64,000 bases of DNA from Methanoculleus chikugoensis (GCF_019669965.1 NZ_AP019781.1:1463092-1527091), one strand, 5' to 3'. Shown: positions 28,274 through 37,203, numbered from the stretch's first letter. Program-made: numbers and translations. The notes: generated by a model not told the origin, from the sequence alone.

Positions 28274-29646
28274 GCAAGCATCTCCCGCACCAGTTCAGGC
28301 GTGACCGCAATTCCGGTGATCAGCCGGAACTGCTCCGTTGCCTGGTAGACGAACATCTCCGTGCCGGGTATCGTCTCGCACCCGGCCTCCCTCGCCGCCC
28401 GGATGAGAGGCGTCTCCGGCGGCGTATAGACGAGGTCGAAGACGGTCGTCTTCCGCTCGAGGTCGTCCGCGGCAAGCAGGCTCCGGGTGTCGGGCTCCAT
28501 CCCGACCGGGGTCGTGTGTACCACAACATCGGCGTCGCTCCCCCTAAAATCTTCCAGTACTCCCCACCGGCACTTGAAGCGCTCGGCAAGCTTCCGCGCC
28601 GCCTCCGGCCTCCGGGCAAGCACCGTGACTTCCATATCGAGCGAACGAAGCGCGTAGACCGCAGCGGCCGCCGCGCCCCCGGCGCCGAGCACCACCGCCC
28701 GCCCGCCCCGCCGGTGGATGAGCGGGGTCCTGACGCCCAGCCAGTCGGTGTTGTGGCCGTACATCCTCCCTCCGCACCGGACGACGGTGTTCACCGCCCC
28801 GATCGCTGCCGCGTGCTCGTCGACTTCATCCAGATCGCGTATCACATCGGCCTTGAACGGGATGGTGACGGATAAGCCCTTCAGGGGGAGGAGGTTTGCG
28901 AGGCGGATGATGACTCCCGCATCCGGCCACTCGAAGCGAGTGTAGTGATAGTTCATCTCGAAGTGTTCAAAGAGCCGGTTGTAGAGGAGCGGGCTCCTGC
29001 TGTGGGCGCAGGGGTTCCCGGCGATGCCGCACACCATGAGACCCGGATTCCGTTCGAGCATATCCCGGACGGCCGTGAGCCCGAATCGCTCAAGGAGAGC
29101 ATCGCGCTCATGCTTTCGCGTCTTTGCGTCTTCGCGTGCGGTCACATTCCCATATCCTTGCTCCCGGACGATCATATCCACGACCTCTCCCGGAGTGCGC
29201 TTCCCGGTATCGATGCAGACGTCGGCCGCACCGAGGTAGGCCTTCTTTCTCCGGAGAAGAAGCGTGCGCACCTCCTCCTCCGGCGGGAGACCGGTCAGCC
29301 CCGGCCGGTCGCTCCCGGCGATCCGGTTTACGATGGTTCCGGGCGGTGCGGTGAGGAGATAGATCTTGCCTTGCCGCCGGAGATCGGCGACGTTTGCCGG
29401 GTCGCATACCGCCCCGCCGCCGGTTCCGATCACGCCCTCCACATCCCTGAGCGACGCGACAACCTCACGCTCAAGGGCGCGGAAGTGCGCCTCGCCGGCC
29501 CGGCGAAAGATCTCCGGGATCGGCATCCCGGCCCGCCGCTCGACGAGCGCATCGGTGTCGTAGAACGGCAGCCCGAGGCGATCCGCGAGGATCCGCCCGA
29601 CTGATGTCTTCCCGGTCCCCCGGAAACCGATAAGGGCGACCTTCAC
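28270..29646 (-). CDS. aroKE: Bifunctional shikimate kinase / shikimate dehydrogenase fusion
   Basis: About 458 residues combining two pathway steps. The N-terminal shikimate kinase (about 1-165) is the bacterial P-loop type, with Walker [20 protein letters not shown] and GTGGGAVCD. Most archaea instead use a GHMP-family kinase. The C-terminal shikimate dehydrogenase (about 185-458) shows [25 protein letters not shown] and the NADP loop [10 protein letters not shown]. The linker (about 167-180, [14 protein letters not shown]) is encoded by CGCGAAG-type repeat DNA found elsewhere only between genes. The GTG start at 29646 has GGGGAGGGG upstream and overlaps the aroA stop (GTGA). Confidence 0.93.
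   Translation of the reverse strand: MKVALIGFRGTGKTSVGRILADRLGLPFYDTDALVERRAGMPIPEIFRRAGEAHFRALEREVVASLRDVEGVIGTGGGAVCDPANVADLRRQGKIYLLTAPPGTIVNRIAGSDRPGLTGLPPEEEVRTLLLRRKKAYLGAADVCIDTGKRTPGEVVDMIVREQGYGNVTAREDAKTRKHERDALLERFGLTAVRDMLERNPGLMVCGIAGNPCAHSRSPLLYNRLFEHFEMNYHYTRFEWPDAGVIIRLANLLPLKGLSVTIPFKADVIRDLDEVDEHAAAIGAVNTVVRCGGRMYGHNTDWLGVRTPLIHRRGGRAVVLGAGGAAAAAVYALRSLDMEVTVLARRPEAARKLAERFKCRWGVLEDFRGSDADVVVHTTPVGMEPDTRSLLAADDLERKTTVFDLVYTPPETPLIRAAREAGCETIPGTEMFVYQATEQFRLITGIAVTPELVREMLA
29107..29146 (-). repeat. CGCGAAG repeat fragment inside the aroKE coding sequence
   Basis: On the minus strand the linker codons read CACGCGAAGACGC, AAAGACGCGAAAGC, matching the start of the intergenic repeat copy at 55728 (CACGCGAAGGCGCGAAAACG) with few mismatches. 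The reading frame passes through without a stop. This is direct sequence similarity; the copy is only a half-element without the reverse-complement arm. Confidence 0.65.
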
Positions 29647-30911
29647 AGCAGCCCCTCCCCGTAGAGCGCCTCCCAGAACCCGGGAAAAGACTTCTCCACG
29701 CATGCGGGGTCACGGATCGCCATCCCCCCGACCGCGAGGCCGAGCACGGCAAACGCCATCGCTGTCCGGTGGTCGTCGTGCGGGTCGACGGCCACCCCGT
29801 GGAGGGGCGCGGGCGTGATCGTGAGGGAGTCCTCCGTGACCTCGACTCCCGCACCCATCCGCCGGAGGGTCTCCGCCGTCACCCCGACGCGGTCGCTCTC
29901 CTTGTACTGCAGGTGCGCCGTTCCCGTGATCCTCGTCGGCGACCCTGCCGTCGCCGCCACCGCCGCAAGCGTCTGGACGGTGTCGGGGGACGAGGACATA
30001 TCGATCTCGATGCCTTCGAGATCGCCCGTCCGCTCCACCGTCACCGCGTCGGTGCCGGAGGTCACCCGGCACCCCATCGCTTCGAGGGCGTCGAGGAACC
30101 GGCGGTCGCCCTGGACGGACGCCGGGTTCAGGCCCGTGACCGCGACCCTCCCGCCGCAGACGGCCGCGACCGCGAAGAGGTAGGAGGCCGAGGAGTAGTC
30201 GCCCTCGACAGGATAGTCCCTCCCCCGGTAGGCTCTACCGCTCTCCACCCGGAACCAGTCGTAGCCCCGCCGCTCGATATGCGCACCAAACCCGAGCATC
30301 ACGTCCGCGGTCACGTCGAGGTATGACCGGGAGGCCGGGGCCGCCGGGAGCGTGAGTTCCACATCCTCGTCCGCGTACGGCGCCGCCATCAGGATGGACG
30401 AGACGAACTGGCTGCTGATGCTCCCGTCGATCGCCGTCTTCCCGCCCCGGAGCCTGCCGGAGATGCGGATGGGCGGGAACCCCGGCTCGCCGACAAACGC
30501 GACCTCCCCGCCGAGCGCCCGGAGCGCCCCGGCAAGGGGGCCGACCGGCCGCTCGAGCATTCGCGGGCTCCCCGTCAGCACCACCGGGTGCCGGGAGAGG
30601 AGCGCCGCCGAGGTGAGGAGCCGCAGCGTCGTTCCGGAGTTCCCGCAGTCGATCGTCACCTCTCCCGGTGCGGGGAAGGTGCCGCTGCAGCCGGCGACGG
30701 CGATCTCCCCCGGCAGCCACTCGAGCGGCACCCCGAGGGTTTCAAGCCCCCGGGCGGTCAGTTCCGTATCGGCCGCCCGAAGGGGGCCCGCGATCCGCGT
30801 TCTTCCCGAGGCGAGCGCTCCTGCGATCAGCGCCCGGTGGGTGTAACTCTTCGAGGGCGGCGCTGGAAACGTTGCGTCGACCGGGCCGATCCGCGAAACC
30901 CTGACGATCAT
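29643..30911 (-). CDS. aroA: 3-phosphoshikimate 1-carboxyvinyltransferase (EPSP synthase)
   Basis: Transfers the enolpyruvyl group of PEP to shikimate 3-phosphate. About 422 residues, with FPAPPSKSYTHRALIAG (substrate-binding Lys/Ser), DCGNSGTTLRLLTSAALL, GSISSQFVSSILMAAP and YKESDRVGVTAETLRRMG. The frame stays open upstream to 31391 because of GC bias, but the ATG at 30911 forms an ATGA overlap with the pheA stop and gives the family N-terminus. Confidence 0.96.
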   Translation of the reverse strand: MIVRVSRIGPVDATFPAPPSKSYTHRALIAGALASGRTRIAGPLRAADTELTARGLETLGVPLEWLPGEIAVAGCSGTFPAPGEVTIDCGNSGTTLRLLTSAALLSRHPVVLTGSPRMLERPVGPLAGALRALGGEVAFVGEPGFPPIRISGRLRGGKTAIDGSISSQFVSSILMAAPYADEDVELTLPAAPASRSYLDVTADVMLGFGAHIERRGYDWFRVESGRAYRGRDYPVEGDYSSASYLFAVAAVCGGRVAVTGLNPASVQGDRRFLDALEAMGCRVTSGTDAVTVERTGDLEGIEIDMSSSPDTVQTLAAVAATAGSPTRITGTAHLQYKESDRVGVTAETLRRMGAGVEVTEDSLTITPAPLHGVAVDPHDDHRTAMAFAVLGLAVGGMAIRDPACVEKSFPGFWEALYGEGLL

Positions 30912-31702
30912 ATCTCCGGCACCTCCATGCGGGCGTAGCACCCGAGTTCCCTGACGGCGGTCATGCTCTTGAGTTCCTCCTTTGCTTCCCGCCATCCTGC
31001 GGCGATCTCCATGTCGATGAAGAACAGGTACTTCCCCATGCCCCGGCGGGACGGCCGCGACTCGATCCGGGTCAGATTGATCCCGCGCCGGGCGAAGACC
31101 GCGAGGATATCGGCAAGGAGCCCGACCCGGTCGAGTTCGGGATCGACGAGGAGGCTGCACTTCGTGGCTCCTGCGCTCCCGCGGGGGAGAGCGAATATCT
31201 CGACGAACCGGGTGGTGTTCTCCCTGCTGTTCTGGACGTCCCGGACGGCAATCGGGAGGCCGTAGATCCGTGCCGCCGTCTCCGAGACGACTGCGCCGGC
31301 GTGCTCGTCCTTCTGCATCGCCATCGCGCTTGCCGCATTGCTGCTCGTGTGCACGACCTCCACCCCGAGGCTCTCGAGGAGGACGGAGCACTGTTCGTGC
31401 GTCTGCGGGTGCGCGTAGACGACCGAGAGGCGTCCGGGATCTCCCCGGGCCGCGAGGTGGTGCCGGACGGGCATGTAGGCCTCTCCGGTTATCGAGACAT
31501 CGAACTCCATCAGTCCCTGGAGCGTCTCCCCCACGCCGCCCGCCTCCGAGTTCTCGATCGGCACGAGCCCTTTTGCTCCTCCGGCCGCCACGCGCTTGAT
31601 GATGCTGCGGATGGTCGACAGGAGTTCGATATCGTCCCCGTAGAGCCTGACCGCGAGTTCGTGGCTGAATGTTCCCGCCGGCCCGAGCGTTGCGACGGTC
31701 AT
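30908..31702 (-). CDS. pheA: Prephenate dehydratase with ACT domain
   Basis: Converts prephenate to phenylpyruvate for phenylalanine synthesis. The 264-residue stand-alone enzyme has ATLGPAGTFSHELA at the N-terminus and GLVPIENSEAGGVGETL. The catalytic region is NSRENTTRFV, with the Thr-rich TTRF motif. A C-terminal ACT domain (about 185-264, ESRPSRRGMGKYLFFIDMEI) is expected to bind Phe for feedback inhibition. No chorismate mutase domain is fused. Four-nt overlaps on both sides place it inside the aromatic operon. Confidence 0.96.
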   Translation of the reverse strand: MTVATLGPAGTFSHELAVRLYGDDIELLSTIRSIIKRVAAGGAKGLVPIENSEAGGVGETLQGLMEFDVSITGEAYMPVRHHLAARGDPGRLSVVYAHPQTHEQCSVLLESLGVEVVHTSSNAASAMAMQKDEHAGAVVSETAARIYGLPIAVRDVQNSRENTTRFVEIFALPRGSAGATKCSLLVDPELDRVGLLADILAVFARRGINLTRIESRPSRRGMGKYLFFIDMEIAAGWREAKEELKSMTAVRELGCYARMEVPEI

Positions 31703-32532
31703 CGGCTCACCACGTGGTTGATGAGGTCGTCCGTCTCTTCCGTCGCCGCCGCGAGATACGAGGCGTAGTGTCCGGCATTCTCGGCAAAAAACGCCCTGAA
31801 CCGTTCGTCATCCCGGGACTCGATGATCTCGCGGAGCGTCCGGACAGCCTCCTCGAACCTGCCGAGCACCTCCGGCACGGCCGGGTTCATCTGGAGGATG
31901 TCGCCGTAGAGCCCCGCATCCTGAGCGAGGAGTCGTCCGACGAGGCCCATCTCGATCCGGTAGACCGGGCTCGTGAACGCGAGGGTCTCTCCGACGTCGG
32001 CGCCGGTCCGGCGGATCGCCTCCGCCTTTGCAAGCGTTCCGAAGTGGGTGAGCCCCTGGATCACCGCCATCATCCGGTCGTGGTCTTCCGGTGTCGAGAG
32101 GGTGATCGCCGCTCCCTGGTCGCGGAAGACGGAGAGGAGCCCTTCAAGGGTCTCCGGGCGGCACCGGGCCGGGGTCGCGACGATCGTCTGGCCCCGGAGC
32201 GATGTGGCGCCCGGCCCGAACATCGGGTGAAGCCCGATCACCTCCGCACGGGAGGCGAGCATCGCCCGGACGGGTTCGACCTTGAGGGAGGTGAGGTCGC
32301 AGAAGACCTGCTCTTCCGAGAGGAACGGAATGACCTCGAGGATCACCCCGACAGTGGCGCGGATGGGGACCGATACCATGACGAGATCTGCCATCTCCAC
32401 GACATCCCGGTTGGTGAGGGAGGTCTTCGTCCCGGAGACGATCGTCTCCCACCCGGCGGCCTCGAAGACCCCGGCAAAGAACCGCCCCATCTGCCCCGTG
32501 CCGCCGATGATGCCTGCAAGCATTGCTGTCAT
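31699..32532 (-). CDS. tyrA: Prephenate dehydrogenase
   Basis: Oxidative decarboxylation of prephenate toward tyrosine. The 277-residue protein has an N-terminal dinucleotide fold (GIIGGTGQMGRFFAGVFEAAGW) and the prephenate-binding region GLHPMFGPGATSLRGQT, whose His is the hydride-transfer residue. A helical C-terminal dimerisation half completes it. No chorismate mutase is fused, as for pheA. The ATG at 32532 overlaps the DHQ synthase stop by 4 nt; an internal ATG three codons later is possible. Confidence 0.94.
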   Translation of the reverse strand: MTAMLAGIIGGTGQMGRFFAGVFEAAGWETIVSGTKTSLTNRDVVEMADLVMVSVPIRATVGVILEVIPFLSEEQVFCDLTSLKVEPVRAMLASRAEVIGLHPMFGPGATSLRGQTIVATPARCRPETLEGLLSVFRDQGAAITLSTPEDHDRMMAVIQGLTHFGTLAKAEAIRRTGADVGETLAFTSPVYRIEMGLVGRLLAQDAGLYGDILQMNPAVPEVLGRFEEAVRTLREIIESRDDERFRAFFAENAGHYASYLAAATEETDDLINHVVSR

Positions 32533-33515
32533 TTCTCCAGGATCGTCTCTTTGACGGCGACGCCGAAATGCCGCCCGCCCTCCGCGACGCTGCCGAGCAC
32601 CTTATCGCCGACGGCGAGGGCGGCGACCGATACGGCCGTCCCGTCGGTTCTGACGAGCCGGATCGTCTCGGCGTTCTGGAGAACCAGGCTCACCGTTGCA
32701 CCGCCGGCCTTCGCCTCGACGAGGAGGAGCGGGCGGCGCTCGATCTTCACCCTGCCGACGACCGCCTCGTGGGTCGGGCCGGTATGCTCCGCGACGAGCA
32801 CCCTATCCCCCACCGCGAGGTCGGCGAGGTACGCGGTCTTTCCGTTGGGGAGGAGGATGTAGGCGTGCACCGCCCCGGCGTTCACCCGGAACGGGCGCGG
32901 CGCCACGTAGGGGTTCTCCAGGGTCTCGGGGTGGACCATCAGGAACGCCGAGGAGGTGTTGCCGACGAGCATCCCCTCCCCGTCGGCAAGGATCGAGCAG
33001 GTGTCGACGCAGACCCGGTCCCCCATCCCGACGGGGACGATCCGGGTCACCTCGAAGGGGACGAGCGGAACCTCTTCGCCGGCGCCGGCGATCACGCTCG
33101 CCACCCGCCGGATCTCCGCCGGATCGTCGGTCGCAAGGAGAATGCCCGCCGCCCCGCGTTCGAGGACGGTCAGGGCGACCTTTGCCTCTTCTGCGTTCGC
33201 GACCGCCGCAACGATCCGGTCGGACTGCGCGACGAGGTTCTCGAGCGGGATGACCGTCCAGTCCCGCGTCCGGACGATGACGTAGCCCTCGCGGGAGAGC
33301 CGGAGCGCCTCCTCCTCGGACTCCTTGTCGACGATCTCGATCTCGAAGACGTCCTTTCCGGTGACGAGGTCACCGTTCTCCGCGATCGTCGTCACCCGGC
33401 CGAGTTCCCGCACGCGTTCTGCGTCGTCTACCATCAGGGCATCTGCGCCGCTCTCGATCGCGGTCGCCGCGAGATCCTTTCTCCACGGCCTGATATCAAC
33501 CCAGAACTGCTTCAT
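32529..33515 (-). CDS. aroB': 3-dehydroquinate synthase II (archaeal, AroB')
   Basis: Forms 3-dehydroquinate from 2-amino-3,7-dideoxy-D-threo-hept-6-ulosonate by NAD-dependent oxidative deamination and cyclisation; it replaces bacterial AroB. The 328-residue protein matches the MJ1249 family: KQFWVDIRPWRKDLAATAIESGADALMV at the N-terminus, VIPLENLVAQ, VCVDTCSILADGEGMLVGNTSSAFLMVH and PRPFRVNAGAVHAYILLPNGKTAYLADL. Its neighbour is the partner ADTH synthase, with a 4-nt overlap. Confidence 0.95.
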   Translation of the reverse strand: MKQFWVDIRPWRKDLAATAIESGADALMVDDAERVRELGRVTTIAENGDLVTGKDVFEIEIVDKESEEEALRLSREGYVIVRTRDWTVIPLENLVAQSDRIVAAVANAEEAKVALTVLERGAAGILLATDDPAEIRRVASVIAGAGEEVPLVPFEVTRIVPVGMGDRVCVDTCSILADGEGMLVGNTSSAFLMVHPETLENPYVAPRPFRVNAGAVHAYILLPNGKTAYLADLAVGDRVLVAEHTGPTHEAVVGRVKIERRPLLLVEAKAGGATVSLVLQNAETIRLVRTDGTAVSVAALAVGDKVLGSVAEGGRHFGVAVKETILEK

Positions 33516-34297
33516 CGCTCCGTCTCCAGGGCTTCGGCCGCGCTTTTGCCCTCGTGCACCACCCTGGATATCGCGGCGATGAACCGGGCCGGGTCGCCGC
33601 GCTGGAAGGCGTTTCTTCCCATGCAGACACCCGCCGCGCCCGCATCGATCGCGTCCCGGATGGTCGTGAGCGTCTCCATATCCCCGCCCTTCTCGCCGCC
33701 GGCGATCATCACCGGCACCGAGCAGGCGGCGGTGATCCGGCGGAACGTCTCGGGATCCCCGGTGTAGTTCGTCTTGATGAGATCGGCCCCGAGCTCTTCC
33801 GCCACCCGGACGCAGTGCCCGACCGACTGCGGCGATACGGGATCGATCCCCTTGCCGCGGGGGTAGATCATGATCAGGAGCGGTATCCCCCAGCGGTTGC
33901 AGTCGCGCACCACCTCGCCCGCCGATTCGATCATCCTCGACTCGTTCGGCGCGCCGAGGTTGATGTGGATCGAGACCGCGTCGGCGCCGAGCGCGACCGC
34001 CTCCTCCACGGTGCAGACGAGCACCTTGTCGTTCGGGTCGGGGTTCATCGATGTGCTCGCGGAGAGGTGGACGATGAGCCCGATATCCTTTCCGCGCTTC
34101 CGGTGCCCTCCCTTCACCATCCCCTTGTGGAGGACGATGGCGTTTGCCCCGCCCTCGCTCACCGCGTTGACCGTCTCGGTCATGTTGCAGAGCCCTTCGA
34201 TCTGGCCCATCGTGAACCCGTGATCCATGGGGATGATCACGGCGCGGCCGGTGTTCCTGTCCATTATCCGCTCGAGGCGGATCTCTTTTCCAATCAT
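33512..34297 (-). CDS. ADTH synthase / class I aldolase-like paralog A
   Basis: A 261-residue DeoC/FbaB-type class I aldolase. It is a relative of MJ0400, the 2-amino-3,7-dideoxy-D-threo-hept-6-ulosonate synthase that opens the archaeal shikimate route, and of archaeal FBP aldolase. Motifs include IIPMDHGFTMGQIEGL, IHINLGAPNES, MIYPRGKGI and the Schiff-base Lys in ADLIKTNYTGDPETF. It is followed by DHQ synthase II with a 4-nt overlap. A tandem paralog lies just upstream. Which copy is the ADTH synthase and which (if either) has another sugar-phosphate role cannot be settled here; paralog B looks closer to MJ0400 by eye. Confidence 0.88.
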   Translation of the reverse strand: MIGKEIRLERIMDRNTGRAVIIPMDHGFTMGQIEGLCNMTETVNAVSEGGANAIVLHKGMVKGGHRKRGKDIGLIVHLSASTSMNPDPNDKVLVCTVEEAVALGADAVSIHINLGAPNESRMIESAGEVVRDCNRWGIPLLIMIYPRGKGIDPVSPQSVGHCVRVAEELGADLIKTNYTGDPETFRRITAACSVPVMIAGGEKGGDMETLTTIRDAIDAGAAGVCMGRNAFQRGDPARFIAAISRVVHEGKSAAEALETER

Positions 34298-34301
34298 GTT
34301 A

Positions 34302-35093
34302 TCACGTCCTCAAGATCTCAACTGCTTCCTCTGCCGACCGCCCTTCATGGATGATCAGTGCGGCGGCACGGATAAGGCGATCGGGCGCCGGGTGCTGGAA
34401 GGCGTTCCTCCCGATCGATATCCCGGCGGCACCTCCTTCCATCGCACCCTCGACCAGGTCGAGGATTGCCCGATCATCGGTCTTCGAGCCGCCCGCGACC
34501 ACGACCGGCACCGGGCATCCTCTCGTTACCTCGCGGAACGAGTCCGGGTCGCCGGTGTAGACGGTCTTGACGATATCGGCGCCGAGCTCCGCCGCCACCC
34601 GCGCGGAGAGTTTGACGCACTCGAGGTCGTGCTCGTCCGCGACCTTCCTGCCCCGCGGGTACATCATCGCGAGGAGCGGCATCCCCCACTCCATGCAGGC
34701 GACCGCGACTCTGCCCAGGTCTTCGAGCATCTGCGCCTCGGAGTCGGCGCCGACGTTGATGTGCACCGAGACGCCGTCGGCGCCCATTTTTAAGGCGTTC
34801 GTGACGGTGTTCACGAGCACCTTGTCATTCGGGTCGGGTCCGATGCTGGTGCTCGCGGAGAGATGCATGATCAGGCCGACGTCCCGCCCGTGCCCCCGGT
34901 GCCCGTGCAGCGCAAGCCCCACGTGGCCGATGACCGCGTTCGCGCCGCCCTCGGCGACCAGGTCGATGGTCTTCCCTACATCGACCAGCCCGGGGATGGG
35001 GCCGAGCGTCACCCCGTGGTCGAGCGGCACGATGATGGTCCTGCCGGTGTTCCGATCCATAATACGTTCCAGACGAATCTCTTTTCCTCTCAT
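34302..35093 (-). CDS. ADTH synthase / class I aldolase-like paralog B
   Basis: First gene of the aromatic operon, about 263 residues, in tandem with paralog A and sharing its N-terminus ([16 protein letters not shown]). It has [38 protein letters not shown], Lys in [15 protein letters not shown] and GGSKTDD, resembling MJ0400 more closely than paralog A does. GGGGAGG sits upstream. The ATG at 35093 (MRGKEIR) gives 9-nt spacing and aligns with paralog A, so it is preferred to the ATG at 35099. The stop lies 4 nt from the start of paralog A. Confidence 0.88.
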   Translation of the reverse strand: MRGKEIRLERIMDRNTGRTIIVPLDHGVTLGPIPGLVDVGKTIDLVAEGGANAVIGHVGLALHGHRGHGRDVGLIMHLSASTSIGPDPNDKVLVNTVTNALKMGADGVSVHINVGADSEAQMLEDLGRVAVACMEWGMPLLAMMYPRGRKVADEHDLECVKLSARVAAELGADIVKTVYTGDPDSFREVTRGCPVPVVVAGGSKTDDRAILDLVEGAMEGGAAGISIGRNAFQHPAPDRLIRAAALIIHEGRSAEEAVEILRT

Positions 35094-35099
35094 ACCCAT

Positions 35100-35400
35100 A
35101 GTCCTCCCCGGATTTTGATGATACTGTCTTTCCGGGAGTGATTAAAACTGGATAAACCAGGTAAAATAGCGATAAAACGCTGCCGCTCCAACGTTACGGA
35201 TACCGGCTGTCGAAAACTGGCAGATCGCTTCTGCGTACGCGGCGGTTACTTCGTTAACCGAGATAAAAGCGGTCACCGGCGAAAAAACATCCACCACGCA
35301 TTGGCAGTACCGTTACAGTGTTCTCGTATAAAAATATGCCGGATTTGCACGCGGGAGAAGGATCCGGGGCGGGAGATGGCCCGGCGGAAAAAAGTATGGC
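35100..35400 (-). promoter_or_regulatory. Leader/promoter region upstream of the aromatic operon
   Basis: About 300 nt without a gene. Read toward the operon it contains a TATA-like ATTTTTATA (35330-35338), which would give a leader near 210 nt. It also holds a small hairpin GGTTA/TAACC (35246-35261) and an AT-rich inverted repeat CTGGATAAACCAG (35148-35160) about 55 nt before the first gene. The latter could be an operator or a nearer promoter. A poly-A run at 35388-35393 (T6 on the minus strand) is the likely terminator of the MBF1 gene. Confidence 0.4.
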
Positions 35401-35408
35401 GGTTTGCC

Positions 35409-35900
35409 TTATTTCCGGCTCTTCTTGAACGATATGACGTCGCCGACGGTCATGGTCACCCGGCCGGGTCCGCCCGTGGAGGTGCTGTCTTCGGTCGAGT
35501 CAATCAGCCTGATATTGAGTGCCTTCTCAAGTTTCTTCCGGACGTCGTCTTCGGGGATGAGGTCGCCCTTCTCGATCTTCTTGACCAGGATCTCGCGCTC
35601 CTTGATCGCCTGCGCAAGATCGAGCGTGGACCACTCCTTCTCTTCCCGGGCGGCCCGGATGCGGTCGGCGTAATCGTCGACGAGTTCTCCTTCCATCAGG
35701 TCAAAGACGTCCCGCCCCCTCCTCCGGGGGGTCTGCGGGGCGGCAATTCCCGGCCTCTTCTGTGGAGCGCCTGTTCGCCGCGGTTGCTGGACTTCTGTAC
35801 CGTGTTTCGCACATCGCGTGCAGACGCAGAGTTCTGCACCCTCGATCTGTATGGTTTTCGACGGTCCCACGATAGGAACGCCGCATAGTTCGCACTGCAT
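35409..35900 (-). CDS. Multiprotein bridging factor 1 homolog (aMBF1)
   Basis: A 163-residue archaeal MBF1. An N-terminal zinc ribbon (CELCG ... CVCTRC) is joined by a flexible linker to a C-terminal cro/C1-type HTH (about 85-150, LAQAIKEREILVKKIEKGDLIP). aMBF1 associates with the small ribosomal subunit and links translation to transcription. The ATG at 35900 starts directly at MQCELCG; the frame to 35927 is excluded by promoter spacing. It is divergent from the first PAN gene with overlapping promoters. Confidence 0.93.
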   Translation of the reverse strand: MQCELCGVPIVGPSKTIQIEGAELCVCTRCAKHGTEVQQPRRTGAPQKRPGIAAPQTPRRRGRDVFDLMEGELVDDYADRIRAAREEKEWSTLDLAQAIKEREILVKKIEKGDLIPEDDVRKKLEKALNIRLIDSTEDSTSTGGPGRVTMTVGDVISFKKSRK

Positions 35901-35910
35901 AAGTCTCGCA

Positions 35911-35954
35911 AACAATTTTATATTCATTTTAACCTATATAATTAATCGAGGAGA
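35911..35954. promoter_or_regulatory. Overlapping divergent promoters of MBF1 and PAN-1
   Basis: An AT-rich block in a GC-rich window. TTTTATATTC (35911-35920) is placed for plus-strand transcription of PAN-1, and CCTATATAATTAA (35931-35943) read on the minus strand is placed for MBF1. A GAGGAGACCC ribosome-binding site immediately precedes the PAN-1 ATG at 35958. Confidence 0.5.
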
Positions 35955-35957
35955 CCC

Positions 35958-37181
35958 ATGGGAGATATCGCTCGGCAGGCACCAGAGAAGGATACCGGTG
36001 AAGACATCTACCAGTATCTCCTGGAACGGATTACAAACCTCGAAAACCGAAACCTGGAGCTACGCGAGCAGTTCCGCCAGATGGAGTCCGAAAAAAGATA
36101 CGTTGAGACCCAGAAGATCCGCTACGAACGGGAGCTCCGGAAACTCAAGAGCGAGATCGAACAGCTCAGAAGCCCCCCTCTCGTTATCGGGACAGTTACC
36201 GACGTTATCGACAACAGTCGCGTGATCGTGCGAAGCAGCGCAGGACCGCGATTCCTGGTCCGTACGTCCCAGCTTATCGACCCCGATCTCCTCAAACCGG
36301 GTGTGCGGTGTACGCTCAACCAGCAGTCCCTCGCGATCGTGGACGTGCTCCCCACGAGCTACGACGCGCAGATCTACGGCATGGAACTGGTGGAGTCCCC
36401 GGAGGAGACCTACGAGAATATCGGCGGCCTTGAACCGCAGATCGAGGAGATCCGGGAAGCCGTCGAACTCCCCCTGACGAAACCGCAGCTCTTCGAGAAG
36501 ATCGGCATCTCCCCGCCGAAGGGCGTCCTCCTCTACGGCCCGCCCGGCACGGGGAAGACCCTCCTCGCACGCGCGGTGGCCCACCAGACGAACGCACACT
36601 TCCTCCGCGTGGTCGGTTCGGAGCTGGTGCAGAAGTACATCGGCGAGGGCGCCCGCCTGGTCAGGGAACTCTTCGACCTCGCGAAGCAGAAGGCGCCGTC
36701 GATCATCTTCATCGACGAGATCGACGCCATCGGCGCGCACCGGAACGACTCGACCACCTCCGGCGACCGCGAAGTCCAGCGGACGCTGATGCAGCTCCTC
36801 GCGGAGATGGACGGGTTCGACAACCGCGGCGACGTCAAGATCGTCGCGGCGACGAACCGGATCGATATCCTCGACCGCGCCCTCCTTCGCCCGGGCCGGT
36901 TCGACCGGATCATCCGGGTTCCGCTGCCGGATGCCGGAGCGCGCCTTGAGATCTTAAAGATTCATACCGCGAAGATGTCGCTCGCCGGGAGCGTCGACCT
37001 GCCCGCGGTTGCAGAACTCGCCGAGAACACCACCGGCGCCGAGTTGCAGGCGATCTGCCGTGAGGCCGGGATGATGGCGATCCGGCGGGACGCCGAAGCC
37101 GTCGAGCGCGAAGACTTCCTCGCGGCGATAAAGAAGGTGAAGCGCGAGGTGGCGGCGCCGGACAGCCGCATGTATCTCTGA
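35958..37181 (+). CDS. pan: Proteasome-activating nucleotidase, PAN-1
   Basis: A hexameric AAA+ ATPase that unfolds substrates into the 20S proteasome. The 407-residue protein has an N-terminal coiled coil (about 16-72), an OB domain (about 73-145) and an AAA domain with Walker A GPPGTGKT (194-201), Walker [10 protein letters not shown] and the second region of homology [20 protein letters not shown]. It ends in MYL, the canonical hydrophobic-Tyr-X tail that docks into the proteasome alpha ring and opens its gate. GAGGAG precedes the ATG. A T8 run at 37204-37211 is the probable terminator. Confidence 0.96.
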   Translation: MGDIARQAPEKDTGEDIYQYLLERITNLENRNLELREQFRQMESEKRYVETQKIRYERELRKLKSEIEQLRSPPLVIGTVTDVIDNSRVIVRSSAGPRFLVRTSQLIDPDLLKPGVRCTLNQQSLAIVDVLPTSYDAQIYGMELVESPEETYENIGGLEPQIEEIREAVELPLTKPQLFEKIGISPPKGVLLYGPPGTGKTLLARAVAHQTNAHFLRVVGSELVQKYIGEGARLVRELFDLAKQKAPSIIFIDEIDAIGAHRNDSTTSGDREVQRTLMQLLAEMDGFDNRGDVKIVAATNRIDILDRALLRPGRFDRIIRVPLPDAGARLEILKIHTAKMSLAGSVDLPAVAELAENTTGAELQAICREAGMMAIRRDAEAVEREDFLAAIKKVKREVAAPDSRMYL

Positions 37182-37203
37182 CGGGTTCTTTCTTCCACCA
37201 ATC

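Noticed and set aside
29643..31391. A 582-residue EPSP synthase with an N-terminal extension
   Set aside because: The extra 160 codons overlap pheA in another frame. The ATG at 30911 overlaps the pheA stop in the operon's regular 4-nt pattern.
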